This document shows, piece by piece, positions 9,056 to 18,474 of a stretch of DNA of 23,124 nt. Both the position numbers and the translations under genes were made by a program. The stretch lies in assembly GCA_003427395.1 (NCBI GenBank), contig BFEA01000105.1:2009343-2032466 (forward strand), in the 5' to 3' direction. Position 1 is the stretch's first letter. Each line of letters begins with the position of its first letter. The DNA comes from Chara braunii (taxonomy: Eukaryota; Streptophyta; Charophyceae; Charales; Characeae). Below the pieces are notes generated by a model. That model saw only the letters and a list, made by a program, of their open reading frames with translations. It did not search any database and had not been told where the DNA came from.

Positions 9056-9553
9056 AAGTACATTTATGTCACATGGGAGTTCGTAATGGGCAGAAAAAAC
9101 AGGCATCGACAACTTTGTCATGGCCTGAGTTCGGTGTCAGGGTGGTGGTTTCGTTAAGGCGGTTGTGTTTTTCTTTTTCTTTCTTTTTTTGGCGTCAACT
9201 TTTTTTTTTTTTGGCGTCGTTCCCCCCCCCCCCCTCACGAATGTGGCCCATCACGGCCATGGCCAGCCGTGGGCGTGGCCTAGACATCGCGGCCGTGGCC
9301 CAGCCGCGGGTGTGGCCTAGACATCGCGGGTGTGGCCTAGCCGGGGTGTGGCCTAGCCGGGGTGTGGCCTAGCCAGGGTGTGGCCTAGAAATCACAGTCG
9401 TGGCCGCACGAGAAAAACAAAAACAAAAACACAACCGTCGCCACCCTGACACCACTGCCGGCCTGAGTTACAACCGCCTTTTTGAACTCAGGCCATAACA
9501 AAGTTGCTGATGCCTGTTTTTTCTGCCTTTGCGAACTCAAAACATGTCGCGTC
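9056..9553. mobile_element. Fold-back (long inverted-repeat) element
   Basis: The left arm, about 9068-9132, is matched in reverse complement by the right arm, about 9484-9548; both contain the shared string aggcatc/gatgcct beside a six-base A or T run. A second arm segment (9133-9171) is matched less perfectly around 9420-9455, with rearrangement. The middle holds T-runs, a C-run and a GC-rich minisatellite. No transposase frame is present, so it would be non-autonomous. Target-site duplications are not clear. Confidence 0.65.
9250..9392. repeat. GC-rich minisatellite based on GTGTGGCCTAG
   Basis: Repeated copies of GTGTGGCCTAG or close variants, spaced about 16 bp in the clean part (about 9335-9390) and longer with CATCGCGG inserts to the left. 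It forms the loop of the fold-back element. Confidence 0.7.
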
Positions 9554-10641
9554 CGCCATTATTTTTTTTTTTTTTTTTTTGAAAGCGACTAAGGAATCCC
9601 CCATCAATCCTCTTTACCTCACTCCGGCAAGACTTACTACAACAGATCCACCATCTCCGCTGCTGTTGTACCCTATTTCCATCCTACGAGCTAGCCCCCT
9701 CACTAGTAGGACGCTTGATATCCAACCATCTACTTCTCCCGCTCACCTCTTTTCTGAGAAAAAGATAAGAAAACCTCCCTCTGCCAGCATTGATTGCCTC
9801 GGAAACCAGGGGATTAACTGAGCAGGGACGCCCTTGATAATACGTCAAATTTGGAGAATATGGAAACCTGCAACCCCTGGAACAGTCAACCCAAAGGATC
9901 CTGCCTCGATCATCGAAAGGAAAAACCTTAAGTTGTTCCAGGTGGAGTTAGTAGCAAGCACAAAGGCCTTGGCGCGGATTACGGGTTGCAATCCCGCCCG
10001 CCACCTTCCTCTCAGAACCAATAGATTAGACTCAGAATAAGAAGGGCAGAAGGAGAGAATTTGAGACTCTCATATCCAAGGAGGGTGCTCTCAGACTCGC
10101 AGGAGAGGGCCTTGTTATCCTCGATCGTTTGAGGGCCCCGCAATGGCAGCCAACTGACAGCTTGGTTACCTTCTGAAGTCAAACTGTCGAAATCAACCCC
10201 CCCCCGACGACTTCCCAAATCGCAGCACTAACCTCCTACTCGTCCAACCTGGCCACCTCCCCAAGCCTCAACACCTCTCGTCAGCCGAACAACGACCGCA
10301 CAACCGCCTGTAACAGTCCATACACGCAGCGGTAATACTCAGCGGCGGCCAACAGCAATAACAGCAATTGCCAGCAGTAGCAATTGTTTGAGGAATACGA
10401 CGGCCTGATATAGGGAAAACACAACAGCTCCCCGTCTCTATACACAGAGGGCATGGCAAAGACACGGTAAAAACCGCATTTAGTCAACTGCAGCCGCAAA
10501 CGACGAAGCTCTGCAACATCCGTGAATAGCGAAGTTCGTCAGAAAATGCGCAAAGGTGGCTGTCGTGCATCAACAAACGAAGCTCATTTGAGTGTCAGTC
10601 CCTCACTCTGACTACAGTAACAGCCCCAATACACGGCCGTA
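9554..10641. other. No gene recognised
   Basis: About 1.1 kb that begins with an 18-T run near 9562. Short open frames here have no recognisable motif. A T-arm-like sequence (CGGGTTGCAATCCCG, about 9981-9995) does not belong to a foldable tRNA. CAG/CAA-rich simple sequence occurs at about 10345-10390. Confidence 0.5.
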
Positions 10642-10797
10642 GCCATAAGTGGTTAACAGGGGCCCCCACTTTTCGGCCCTATAATATGTTTCTAAGAAGT
10701 GCACTCTATACATCGGTATGAAGTTTGCTTAAAATGGCCTTATGGATTTCTTATAAATTGAGGTGAAAAATGGGGGGCCGGTTAACCTCTTCTCCCT
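10642..10797 (-). mobile_element. TIR element family, copy A (short form)
   Basis: The ends carry GGTTAAC in inverted orientation (10651 and about 10781-10787), followed inward by C-rich blocks and a TTTTC box on both sides. Read on the minus strand it matches copy B (18465-19192): Cs, TTTTTCACCTCAATTTATAAG, then AAGGCCATTTTAAGC and a block ending AGAGTGCACTTCTTA. It lacks the roughly 570-bp interior of copy B. About nine bases outside GGTTAAC are also shared with the other copies, so the true ends lie a little outside. There is no coding capacity. Confidence 0.7.
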
Positions 10798-11139
10798 TTG
10801 TGGGAGGTTCGCCCCACCGATTGCGGGAGCTCTGCCGGAACTCAGGAGGAGTTCTGGAGGCAGAGAATTGAAAGGTAACCATTGCTTCCCCTCTATACAC
10901 CCAAGTATAACCATTATCTATATTTCCTTCTATGTTTGATTGATTGTACTGTATGCATCCTGTATTTTGATTCTGGTTTGACTTTCAGGACATGAATCAG
11001 ATCAAGTAAAGGAATGAGTGTACAATCTCAGCTTCAGTTTCGTTGACTGCCTGAAAGCAGATTGTTGATAGGAATCGCATACAGGGAAGGCAGGATAATG
11101 GGTTGAATTACATGTAGCTTGATTGGGTCGTTAAGGCTG
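10798..11139. other. No gene recognised
   Basis: About 340 bp of unique-looking, moderately AT-rich DNA without a repeat, RNA gene or coding frame that I can support. Confidence 0.5.
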
Positions 11140-11590
11140 GGAAACCCCCATAAGTTTGGGGAAGCCCAGCGCTTTGTTTATTTTGGTTCTGCATGGAGCA
11201 ATCCGGCCGCTCTATAAGTTTAGGTAGCCTGAATGCTCTAAAGGCTGATAAGTCCCCACAAGTTTGGGGAGACCCGGTGCTGTGAATTGCATGGAGGGTC
11301 AAGATGCTTTATAAGTTTAGGTGACCTGACTGCTCTGACTTGCGAGGGTTTGATTGTGTTTGATTTTCAGGAGCTCGGGGCGCTATATAAGTTTAGGTAC
11401 CCTGAGTTGCCTTGTTTCTTGGGTTCGAGTTGTTCCGTAAGTTCAGGTGGCTGAGGGAGTAATCTTTGGCAGAGGGCAGACCCTTCTGTAAGTTCAGGGG
11501 GTTTGACTCAATGCCACACACATGATGGTTCAGAGAGAAACGAATCTGGCAGAGCGTTAGATCCTTCTGTAAGTTCAGGGGGTCTGGCTC
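11140..11590. repeat. Degenerate array of TAAGTTTAGG-like units
   Basis: The word TAAGTTTAGG, or variants such as TAAGTTTGGG and TAAGTTCAGG, recurs at about 11151, 11215, 11259, 11312, 11388, 11438, 11489 and 11570, spaced 45-81 bp. It is often followed by a short GC-rich word and CCTGA or GGCTGA. The last two units also share CTTCTG before the word and GGCAGAG upstream. This is an old, eroded tandem array or a set of regulatory-like words; the function is unknown. Confidence 0.6.
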
Positions 11591-12000
11591 AAAGCCTCGC
11601 ATATGCTGGAACCCAAGGTTATAATTTGGCTATACGTTATTATTATCCTATTAAAAACAGGCTAGTCAGACACGGTGTCGGGCGACCGAAGGCCAGTCGG
11701 TCGCCCTAATATCGGCAGATTGACCCTTAGAAAAGTTGGCTGAGAAAGAATCGGCAGGGACTTTTGTCCGACCGGTTGGGAAAACTTAGGGGTACCTCGA
11801 GCACCCCTAAAATTAGAGATGACGACTGCTGAGACTAGCCCTAGAAATTGACGAGAGGGGCTACCTCTTCCGCCGCGCTGAGGCCTACCCCTTTTCCGCC
11901 AACTCCGAGCCCGTTCCGAGAACGACTGGATGCGGGAAGGTGATTTGAGAGTGGACTTTGGTAAGGCCTTTTTACGCTGTCCAACTGACGTGAAAATGGG
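11591..12000. other. No gene; two inverted repeats
   Basis: A 9-bp-stem inverted repeat (GGGCGACCG and its complement) lies at 11680-11706. A second inverted repeat with an 8-bp stem (TTAGGGGT and its complement) lies at 11786-11810. Nothing else was recognised. Confidence 0.5.
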
Positions 12001-12420
12001 ACCTCATATTTTTTTAATTTCAATATTAAAATTAAAAATGGGAAAAAAAAATAAAAACAATAAAAAAAGAGAAAAAAAACAGATATTATTATTTTTTATT
12101 TAATTTGCTTGGTATTTAATTTTAATGGAATCACCCTCATTATTTGGTGTTTCCGGCAATAGAATTAAAAACAAGAAAAGGGATCAGAAGCAATAAAAAG
12201 AAAGAGAAAANAAGGGATTTTGATGTTTTATTGAATTTTGTCGGGAACCATTTTTGAAGAAAATACTTTTAATTTCATTATTTATGATATAGAATTAAGA
12301 AATAAGAAAAATAATTAAAATAATANAAGGGGCGAAGGAACCAACAATTATTTAATATTTAACTAATTTTTAAATTAATTGTTCGCGATTAATTTTGACC
12401 CCGGGTTATTTATCTATTCA
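12001..12420. other. AT-rich block, no gene
   Basis: A-, AAT- and TTTA-rich low-complexity DNA with two undetermined bases (12211 and 12326). No open frame worth reporting. Confidence 0.6.
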
Positions 12421-13751
12421 TCTTCCGACGGTTCTCTCATTTTCTGACGATTGAGATTTGCTTGTGTAACTTACCCGATTTCCCTGATTTCTACTCTCAC
12501 CGCAGTCTGTGTGATATGAGTGACGGACGACATGGTTTTACCGCTATGTTGCTTGATTGGGCCCCACGGCTCCTTTGCGTTGGTGTGATCGTCGCTTCGG
12601 GTTTGAGGTATGGTTCGGGAGGTTTGGTACTATTATGGAATTCCGACATCCTACGGTATTTGACACATTTCAGGCACGACATTGGGCTGACATCAGTGTG
12701 GTACACGCCTGTGAATTAACCACTGGTTCGGGACAAGTTTGAAACTATCACGGCGCTGCGGCATTGTACGTCACTCGACATATTTCATGTTCTGATTTGG
12801 TTGAGCATTGGCACGGCACGGGTTCCGTCGAATCCAGATGATTATTTCAGGTTCGACACTGGTATGAAACGGACGATGGTACGAGTTGGCGCAGTTTTGG
12901 GTTCGGCGCTGCAAGCTAGCGTTTAATTTCAGGTTCGGCGCAAATACGGTTTACTAATGCGGCTTGATTGCTGCCGATATGGCAACTGTAGCAGGCCTGG
13001 ATCTGCGCCACAAGGGCCGTTGTTGGGCCTGTTGTTGGTCCCATTGGTACCGGACCAGAGGCCTGTTCACCGGGCCTGGATCTATAGTCTAGGCCAACGA
13101 GTGGTACCGGGGCAGTTGTTGGTACCGGGCCAGCAGCTTTACCCGTTTCTTTTCGGGTATGGGTCTGCCCACTCGGGTACCAGTCCAGCTGGTGGCTCAA
13201 GGGAGCAGCCTGCTGGCAGCTATACAAGCAAGGGTTCTGATTTTGGAAGGGAACCGCGCGCATGGCGTACGCCGCCCACGGGGAAGGGAAGAGAAGCAAG
13301 CATGGAGGAGCAGCGCGGAGTGGACTGTGTGTCTGGCGTACACAGTCCACACAAGCCCTTCGACTCGGGATTGGAATGTCCCGGTTGAAGAGTATGATGA
13401 ACAGAGGGAACGGTGCGCAGTGGGCAAGCGACCGCAGAGCACGCAACGAGCGAGTGTCTCAGAACAACGGATCAGGAGACTGCAGCGGAGATGGTGGTGG
13501 GTCATACCTGTTCGTGAGGCGTTGTGGTTCAGTGCTGGTCAAGGGGAGCATGCTGAAGTTTCACGCAGTTGGCGACTTTCAACTTTCAAGAGAGGTAAGG
13601 GAAGTGCGACGAGAGGGCGGAGAGAGAGAGGAAACCATGAAGGCATACCAACCAGTGAGAGTGTGAATTGGAACGAGACAGAGAGGGAAAGAGACAGCGA
13701 ATAAGGGAGAGGGTGGCGACCACGGGGATTGAAATCCACGACACGGAGGCA
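12421..13751. other. No gene recognised; GGTACCG-rich patch
   Basis: Several overlapping frames are open on both strands between 12916 and 13793, which points to a chance lack of stops in GC- and purine-rich DNA rather than to a gene. Their translations are R/E- or P/S-rich and I recognise no domain. At 13020-13190 variants of TTGGTACCGGGCCAG recur, and at 12660-12960 the word TTTCAGGTTCG recurs loosely. Confidence 0.45.
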
Positions 13752-14407
13752 GCCAATCCGTGAAAAATGGCAACAGTCAAGTGCCCCAATCATGGGTGAT
13801 TGTTGAGTAGTGAGAGCCCTGCAAGTGGGCTGGGTTCTGATGCTTCAGTAATTAGTTGAAAATGGTAATTTCGTACATTTACTGATTTTATTAATTTTAA
13901 AATATTGGAAGGTCAGCCAATGTGTGAAAAGTGGGAACAGTCAAGTGCCCCAATCATGGGTGACTGCTGAGTAGTGAGAGCCCTGCNAGTGGGCTGGGTT
14001 CTGATGCTCCNCTAATTANCTGAAAATGGTCATTTAGTACATTTACTCATTTTATTAATTTCGAAATATTGAAAGATCAGCGAATGTGTGAATAGTGGGA
14101 ACAATCAAGCGCCCCAATCATGGGTGATTGCTAAGTAGTGAGAGCCCTTGGAGTGGGCTGGGTTCTGATGCTCCACTAATTAGCTGAAAATGGTCATTTA
14201 GTACATTTACTGNTTTTATTAATTTCGAAATATTGAAAGATCAGCCAATGTGTGAAAAGTGGGAACAGTCAAGTGCCCCAATCATGGGTGATTGCTCAGT
14301 AGTGAGAGCGCTGCGAGTGGGCTGGGTTCTGATGCTCCACTAATTGGCTCAAAAACACCATTTATTGCCTTTATTTATTTCCAAATATTCAATTTGGTGA
14401 GCCCAAC
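13752..14407. repeat. Tandem array, 164-bp unit, about four copies
   Basis: Units start at 13752, 13916, 14080 and 14244, giving an exact 164-bp period. Shared words include AGTGCCCCAATCATGGG (one base differs in unit 3), GTAGTGAGAG and GTGGGCTGGGTTCTGATG. The last unit diverges after about 14345. Four undetermined bases (13987, 14011, 14019, 14213) fall in the array. Confidence 0.9.
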
Positions 14408-14639
14408 TCAGATCACGGCAGCAAACCAACAAAAGGGAGTGCTTACGAGAGAGTTGTCAAACGGGTTTGGGAAGACCACCGAGAAAAGAAGATCTATGGA
14501 ACTAAACTCTCGAGTGAGCCATCAGCGAAAAACACCTGGTCATGATCATCCATCAGGAATGTGAAGACGTTTGGACGGACACAAGCACAAGAGTTCAGGT
14601 GACCTCGATGCTGTTGATAGCCATATCAGTTTCCTAGTG
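14408..14639. other. Spacer between arrays
   Basis: About 230 bp without a recognised feature, separating the 164-bp array from the 26-bp array. Confidence 0.5.
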
Positions 14640-15160
14640 CTCATTGGCAGATCAAGCACTGACTGCTTATTGGCAGAATCAGGCTTTGGCTGCTCATCGG
14701 TAGGTCAAACAGTCATTCCTCATGGGCAGATCAAGCACGGGTTGCTAACTGGCAGATTAAGCATTGGCTGCTCATCGGCAGGTCAAACAGTCATTCCTCA
14801 TGGGCAGATCAAGCACGGGTTGCTTACTGGCAGATTAAGCATTGACTGCTCATCTGCAGGTTAAACAGTCATTCCTCATTGACAGATCAAGCACGGGCTG
14901 CTTATTGGCAGATCAGGATTTGGCTGCTCATCGGCAGATCAAACACTCACTCCTCGTTGACAGATCAAGCACGGGCTGCTGATTGGCAGATCAAGCATTT
15001 GCTGCTCATCAGCGGATCNAACACTCATTCCTCATTAACCGACCAGTTATGTGTCGCTCATTGGCCGATGAGGCACTGACTGCTCGTTAGCAGAACATGC
15101 ACTGGCTGATTATTGACAGATCAGGCATTAGCTGTTCATCAGCAGGGTTACATCAAGGCA
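14640..15160. repeat. Minisatellite: 26-bp monomers in 78-bp trimers
   Basis: About 20 monomers follow the theme CTCATNGGCAGATCAAGCAC plus about six bases. Three monomer types alternate, so the array repeats at 78 bp: CCTCAT (or CCTCGT) falls at 14718, 14796, 14874, 14952 and 15030. Monomers after 15030 are more diverged. As 78 is divisible by three, long open frames arise by chance. One undetermined base lies at 15019. Confidence 0.9.
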
Positions 15161-15570
15161 TGCATATTTACCGTCGGGATCTTCGAACAACTGTTGACGC
15201 CTTACTATTTGGTCGCTTCAATGCGGCTGAATAGCGAAAGTGGTTTCTACTCTACAGCTTGAATCGGATGGCATAGTGTCCTCGAACCACTTTTAGTGTT
15301 TGCAGTGCAGAGACACGGGAATAGGAGGGAGTATAATTATTATTGTTATTATTACTTTATTATTATTTTTTTATTCTCATCATTATCGGTCCGATTGCAA
15401 AAGATCTCAGAGCTCAGTCTCCGAGTGGGAATTTGATAGGCAAGTTTGAATCCCACTCCTTGTCGATCGCTGAGGACCTCCGAAGCGGGCGCAGCGGGTG
15501 ACAGACGTTGTTGCCCTTGGCTTCAGCGAGCGGCAGGCGTCCACCTCCCCGGGTTTCCTCACAACGGGTT
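15161..15570. repeat. Mostly unassigned; TTA microsatellite at 15333-15388
   Basis: A TTA/TTATTG-rich simple repeat occupies about 15333-15388. A tRNA-like stretch (AGCTCAG near 15412 and TTTGAATCCCACTCC near 15445) is too degenerate to call. Nothing else was recognised. Confidence 0.5.
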
Positions 15571-15890
15571 CCATAAAATTGGATGATCTGACTATAGCTT
15601 ATCGTAAATTGAAGAGAGTACAATTAAAAATATAACTGAAGGTAACCTGGGCCGACTGAGCATTGTTTCTAAGATGAATGACTCAGTCCTACGCCCACCC
15701 TGAAGACTAAGGTTCATAGAGGTATATATAATTTGGATAGTAAGCAGTTCAGGGCGACTAAGCATTCTTTCTAAGATGAATGACTTAGTCATATTCCCAA
15801 AGGAAGAGAGAAGTAGTTGTGCAACCTGTTCGTGTATACTTAATGGCTGAGTCAGGCATGTTCCATAAGATTGGATGACCTGACTTTACG
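15571..15890. repeat. Paired direct repeats carrying two matching hairpins
   Basis: Two 35-bp hairpin units lie at 15654-15688 and 15756-15790, 102 bp apart. Both read GACT.AGCATT, a loop, then AATGACT.AGTC. The outer repeats CCATAAAATTGGATGATCTG (from 15571) and CCATAAGATTGGATGACCTG (from 15863) flank them. There is no coding frame. Confidence 0.7.
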
Positions 15891-16099
15891 CCTTATGTAA
15901 GCAGGGTATGAAGGGTTAAAGCATTGAAGGACTATGAAGTATTGTTTGTTCAGGTTGACTTGGGATGGTGAGAGTAGTTACCTTTGTGGTCTGGTCTGCA
16001 TGTGACTAAGTGAGGCTACTACTTACTCTGAGTTTCAGTTTGATAGGTAGTTGCTTTAGTCGCTCGCCACGTGCTAGAGTCATAGGAGTTAGATTCAAT
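15891..16099. other. No feature recognised
   Basis: About 210 bp of unique-looking DNA leading into the 122-bp array. Confidence 0.5.
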
Positions 16100-16760
16100 G
16101 CTTGCATTTTCTGAGCTAAGTTTTTTTTTACCTAGATCAATTATCGCATTTTCTGGGATCTTTTGTTATACTTGGCTTTGTACAAATCTTGGCAAGCTAC
16201 TTTCTCTACGGGAAGCGCTGCCGAAATTTCTACAAGTACAAGGAATTAGTCAATTCTTGACTTGTCAAAGTTTAACTTGTCTTTTCTTTATATCTGACTT
16301 AGTAAAAATCTGGAAAGTCTTCTTTTCTAAAGAGAATGCTGCCCAAATTTTTGCTAATTCAAGGAGTTAGACAAAATTGGACTTTGAGAAGTCAAAGTTA
16401 GTTTCAAGTTCTGAACTAAGCTTTGTATAAATCTTGGACTAACACTTTTCCAAAGGGAGTGTTGCCGAAATGTCTGCAAATCTAAGGAGGTGTTAAATTT
16501 TGTCTTGACAAAAACTCGAGTTATTCTGAGTTCAAATATGAGATAGTATAAATCTGGGAAGTCTCATTTTCTAAAGGGAGTGCTGCCCAAATTTTTACTA
16601 ATTCGGGGAGTTAGAAAAAATTTGACTTTCTTGAGTTAGAGATTACTTCTGCTTTCATATTTGAGCTTATACAAATTCTGGGAAGACACTTTTCCTACGG
16701 GAAGCGCTGCCGAAACTCTCTTAGTTTAAAAGAGTTAGATTATATTTTGACAGGTGACAA
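16100..16760. repeat. Tandem array, about 122-bp unit, two alternating types
   Basis: The landmark GGGA(A/G)(G/T)(C/T)G(C/T)TGCC occurs near 16210, 16332, 16455, 16575 and 16699, with spacings of about 120-124 bp. Units 1, 3 and 5 continue GCCGAAA. Units 2 and 4 continue GCCCAAATTTTT and then CTAATTC, so the array is a roughly 243-bp dimer. Each unit also carries TA(C/T)AAATCT-like and GGAGTTAG-like words. Confidence 0.82.
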
Positions 16761-17660
16761 TTCTGGTAAATCCACCCTGGATAGATTATGCCATGAGTCT
16801 ACCTTTCTTTGGGCGCTGGCTTAGAGATAGACTTATGCTTAGCTATTAGGAGAGGTTTGAGAGAGATTGTGGTGTGAGGATTATTCTCCAGGGGCTTATG
16901 GTCTTAGCCTGGGGCATTGACCTGTCTTGTGTTACAGGTCCTTTTGATCGTTTGACTCAAGATTTTGACTAGTTTCAGCTTGATCCTATGAGGATCATCT
17001 TCTATTATCACTGATAACAGGTCGGTTGATTGATCGCCGATTCATCGGCTCACGACGCAACTTTGCTTTTACCTGTTCCTCAGTGTAACGCCCTAGCCCT
17101 GAGATTGAATATGTCCCTGTGAAGGATTTAACCGATTTTCTTTTAATGACCATTATAAAGGATTGATGTGATTTATGGAAAATGGAACATGGGATGGGAC
17201 TTGAGTGTGAGGCGTGGTTTGAGTTACAGGGAACAGTGAGGTTGATCACATGAGTGTGTGGCAATGTGGCTATTTTATGTGGTTGTGTCTTACGCAGGTG
17301 AGTGTTTTTGGAGTCTGTGTACGGGTTCACTTTGAAGGCATTGAGAATCATTATGACAACCATGTGTCGCGCGATCTGCATACCTGATGGGTTTATGTTT
17401 CCCCTTCTTTTGTTGTTATCTCGATATCTGATTTGATATATGAGTGTTGGGGTGCTTATTTATTTATTGATTGGTTTTACTTGTTAATTTTTATAGTTGG
17501 ACGTTGTAGTCCGTGGTAGCCGTCAAAGTCAAACCCCTTGACTTCTGTTCAGGCTTGGAGTGGGAATCATCTCCAGGGCAGTAAGAAATGACTGTCACCA
17601 CAAGTTCGGACCTGTGTATCACCCACTTTGCACAGGGTGCAGAAGAGGGTGTGTGGTCTT
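16761..17660. other. No gene recognised
   Basis: About 900 bp. TGTAACGCCCTAG at about 17083 resembles the left edge of plant Ty3-type long terminal repeats, but I found no matching right edge or target-site duplication. Remaining open frames are short and without motifs. Confidence 0.45.
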
Positions 17661-18474
17661 CAACCGCACTTGGCGGTTGTCCGGCGTCGAGAGATTAACC
17701 CCCAAAGCGCGTGTCGGCCGACACTTGAGTGTCGAACGCGACCCTCGAGATTAACGAGGGTCGCCTGAGTATGGGTACTACATAGTACGCCACCATTGCG
17801 ACTGCTTGCGTACGTTTGCATTGCGAGTCGATATGAGTTAGCCCTGCGCCCGCGCGGTTCATATCAAGTCTCGCGCGCGACGCCTATCCGATTTCCGCAT
17901 CGGAGAGTTATGGGATGGTCACCGAGGGGCTAGGAGCGTTGTCGCGTTGTTTGTGTTGTGTCGTTTCGTGTATATGTGTGTGTATTGTTGTTTTCCGGTT
18001 GTTAGAGTGGTGTGCGCGTGGTGTGTGGGATGCGTCCTAGTCGACCGACGTCGAGCCGCGCTTGGGACTTCAGCCCCCCAAGATGTCAGTTCGCGTGCGG
18101 GTTCGATAGGCGTATTACCGCGCGTACCCCCTATGCTACAGCGAACGAGAAACGTCATCGGCTGGTCCACCTCTGCGATTGCAACCGAGTAGCTTTCGTA
18201 CTGTGGACTGGTAGCTCGGCGGGGATACGCCCACCGAAGGGAGGTGACAGCTCCCGTAGGGTGGAGGTAAGTTGTGCCTCGCGTAAGCCCTATCCTGTCG
18301 TAGGGGCTCGCGAGAGGTATGGTTGGCGCACTCGGTCGAAGCGGCCTAAGGAAGCTCCATTTGTGTGTTCGTGATGAGGTTGGTCCAACTCCTGCGTGAT
18401 GCGGCTGGGAGGGTCCCGCGCTGCCTCGTGCGGTGCCGGACCGATGCTCCCGACACCGGCCACTTGTGAGAAGA
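17661..18474. other. CpG-rich, hairpin-dense segment
   Basis: Inverted repeats follow one another: 17661-17679 (7-bp stem), 17711-17724 (14-bp perfect palindrome), 17738-17764 (10-bp stem), 17775-17788, 17799-17830, 17830-17865 (7 bp), 17887-17904, 18061-18082, 18089-18146 (6 bp outer, 5 bp inner), 18165-18208, 18217-18236, 18239-18255, 18278-18314 (6 plus 7 bp, one bulge) and 18431-18458. Composition is much more CpG-rich than on either side. Overlapping frames occur on both strands without recognised domains. It could be a structured noncoding RNA, an element end or simply GC-rich DNA; I do not recognise an RNA family. Confidence 0.45.

Noticed and set aside
9940-10005. tRNA-like T-arm and possible acceptor stem
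   Set aside because: Only the T-arm folds well; no D-arm or anticodon arm could be placed.
10651-10787. TTAA as a piggyBac-type target duplication
   Set aside because: Bases outside TTAA are shared by all three copies, so the element extends beyond it.
11140-11590. CRISPR-like array
   Set aside because: Repeats are short and variable, spacing is irregular, and the context is eukaryotic.
12916-13793. Several overlapping open frames on both strands, up to 181 codons
   Set aside because: Five or more frames are open at once in GC- and purine-rich DNA; compositions are skewed and no domain is recognisable.
14571-15079. Open frames encoding a 26-residue repeat
   Set aside because: They follow from the 78-bp period of the minisatellite, which is divisible by three, and the frame breaks where the array decays.
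15405-15465. tRNA-like A- and B-box words
   Set aside because: Both boxes deviate from consensus and no cloverleaf forms; too weak to call.
17083-17400. Possible left edge of a Ty3-type long terminal repeat (TGTAACGCCCTAG)
   Set aside because: No right edge, primer-binding site or target duplication found.
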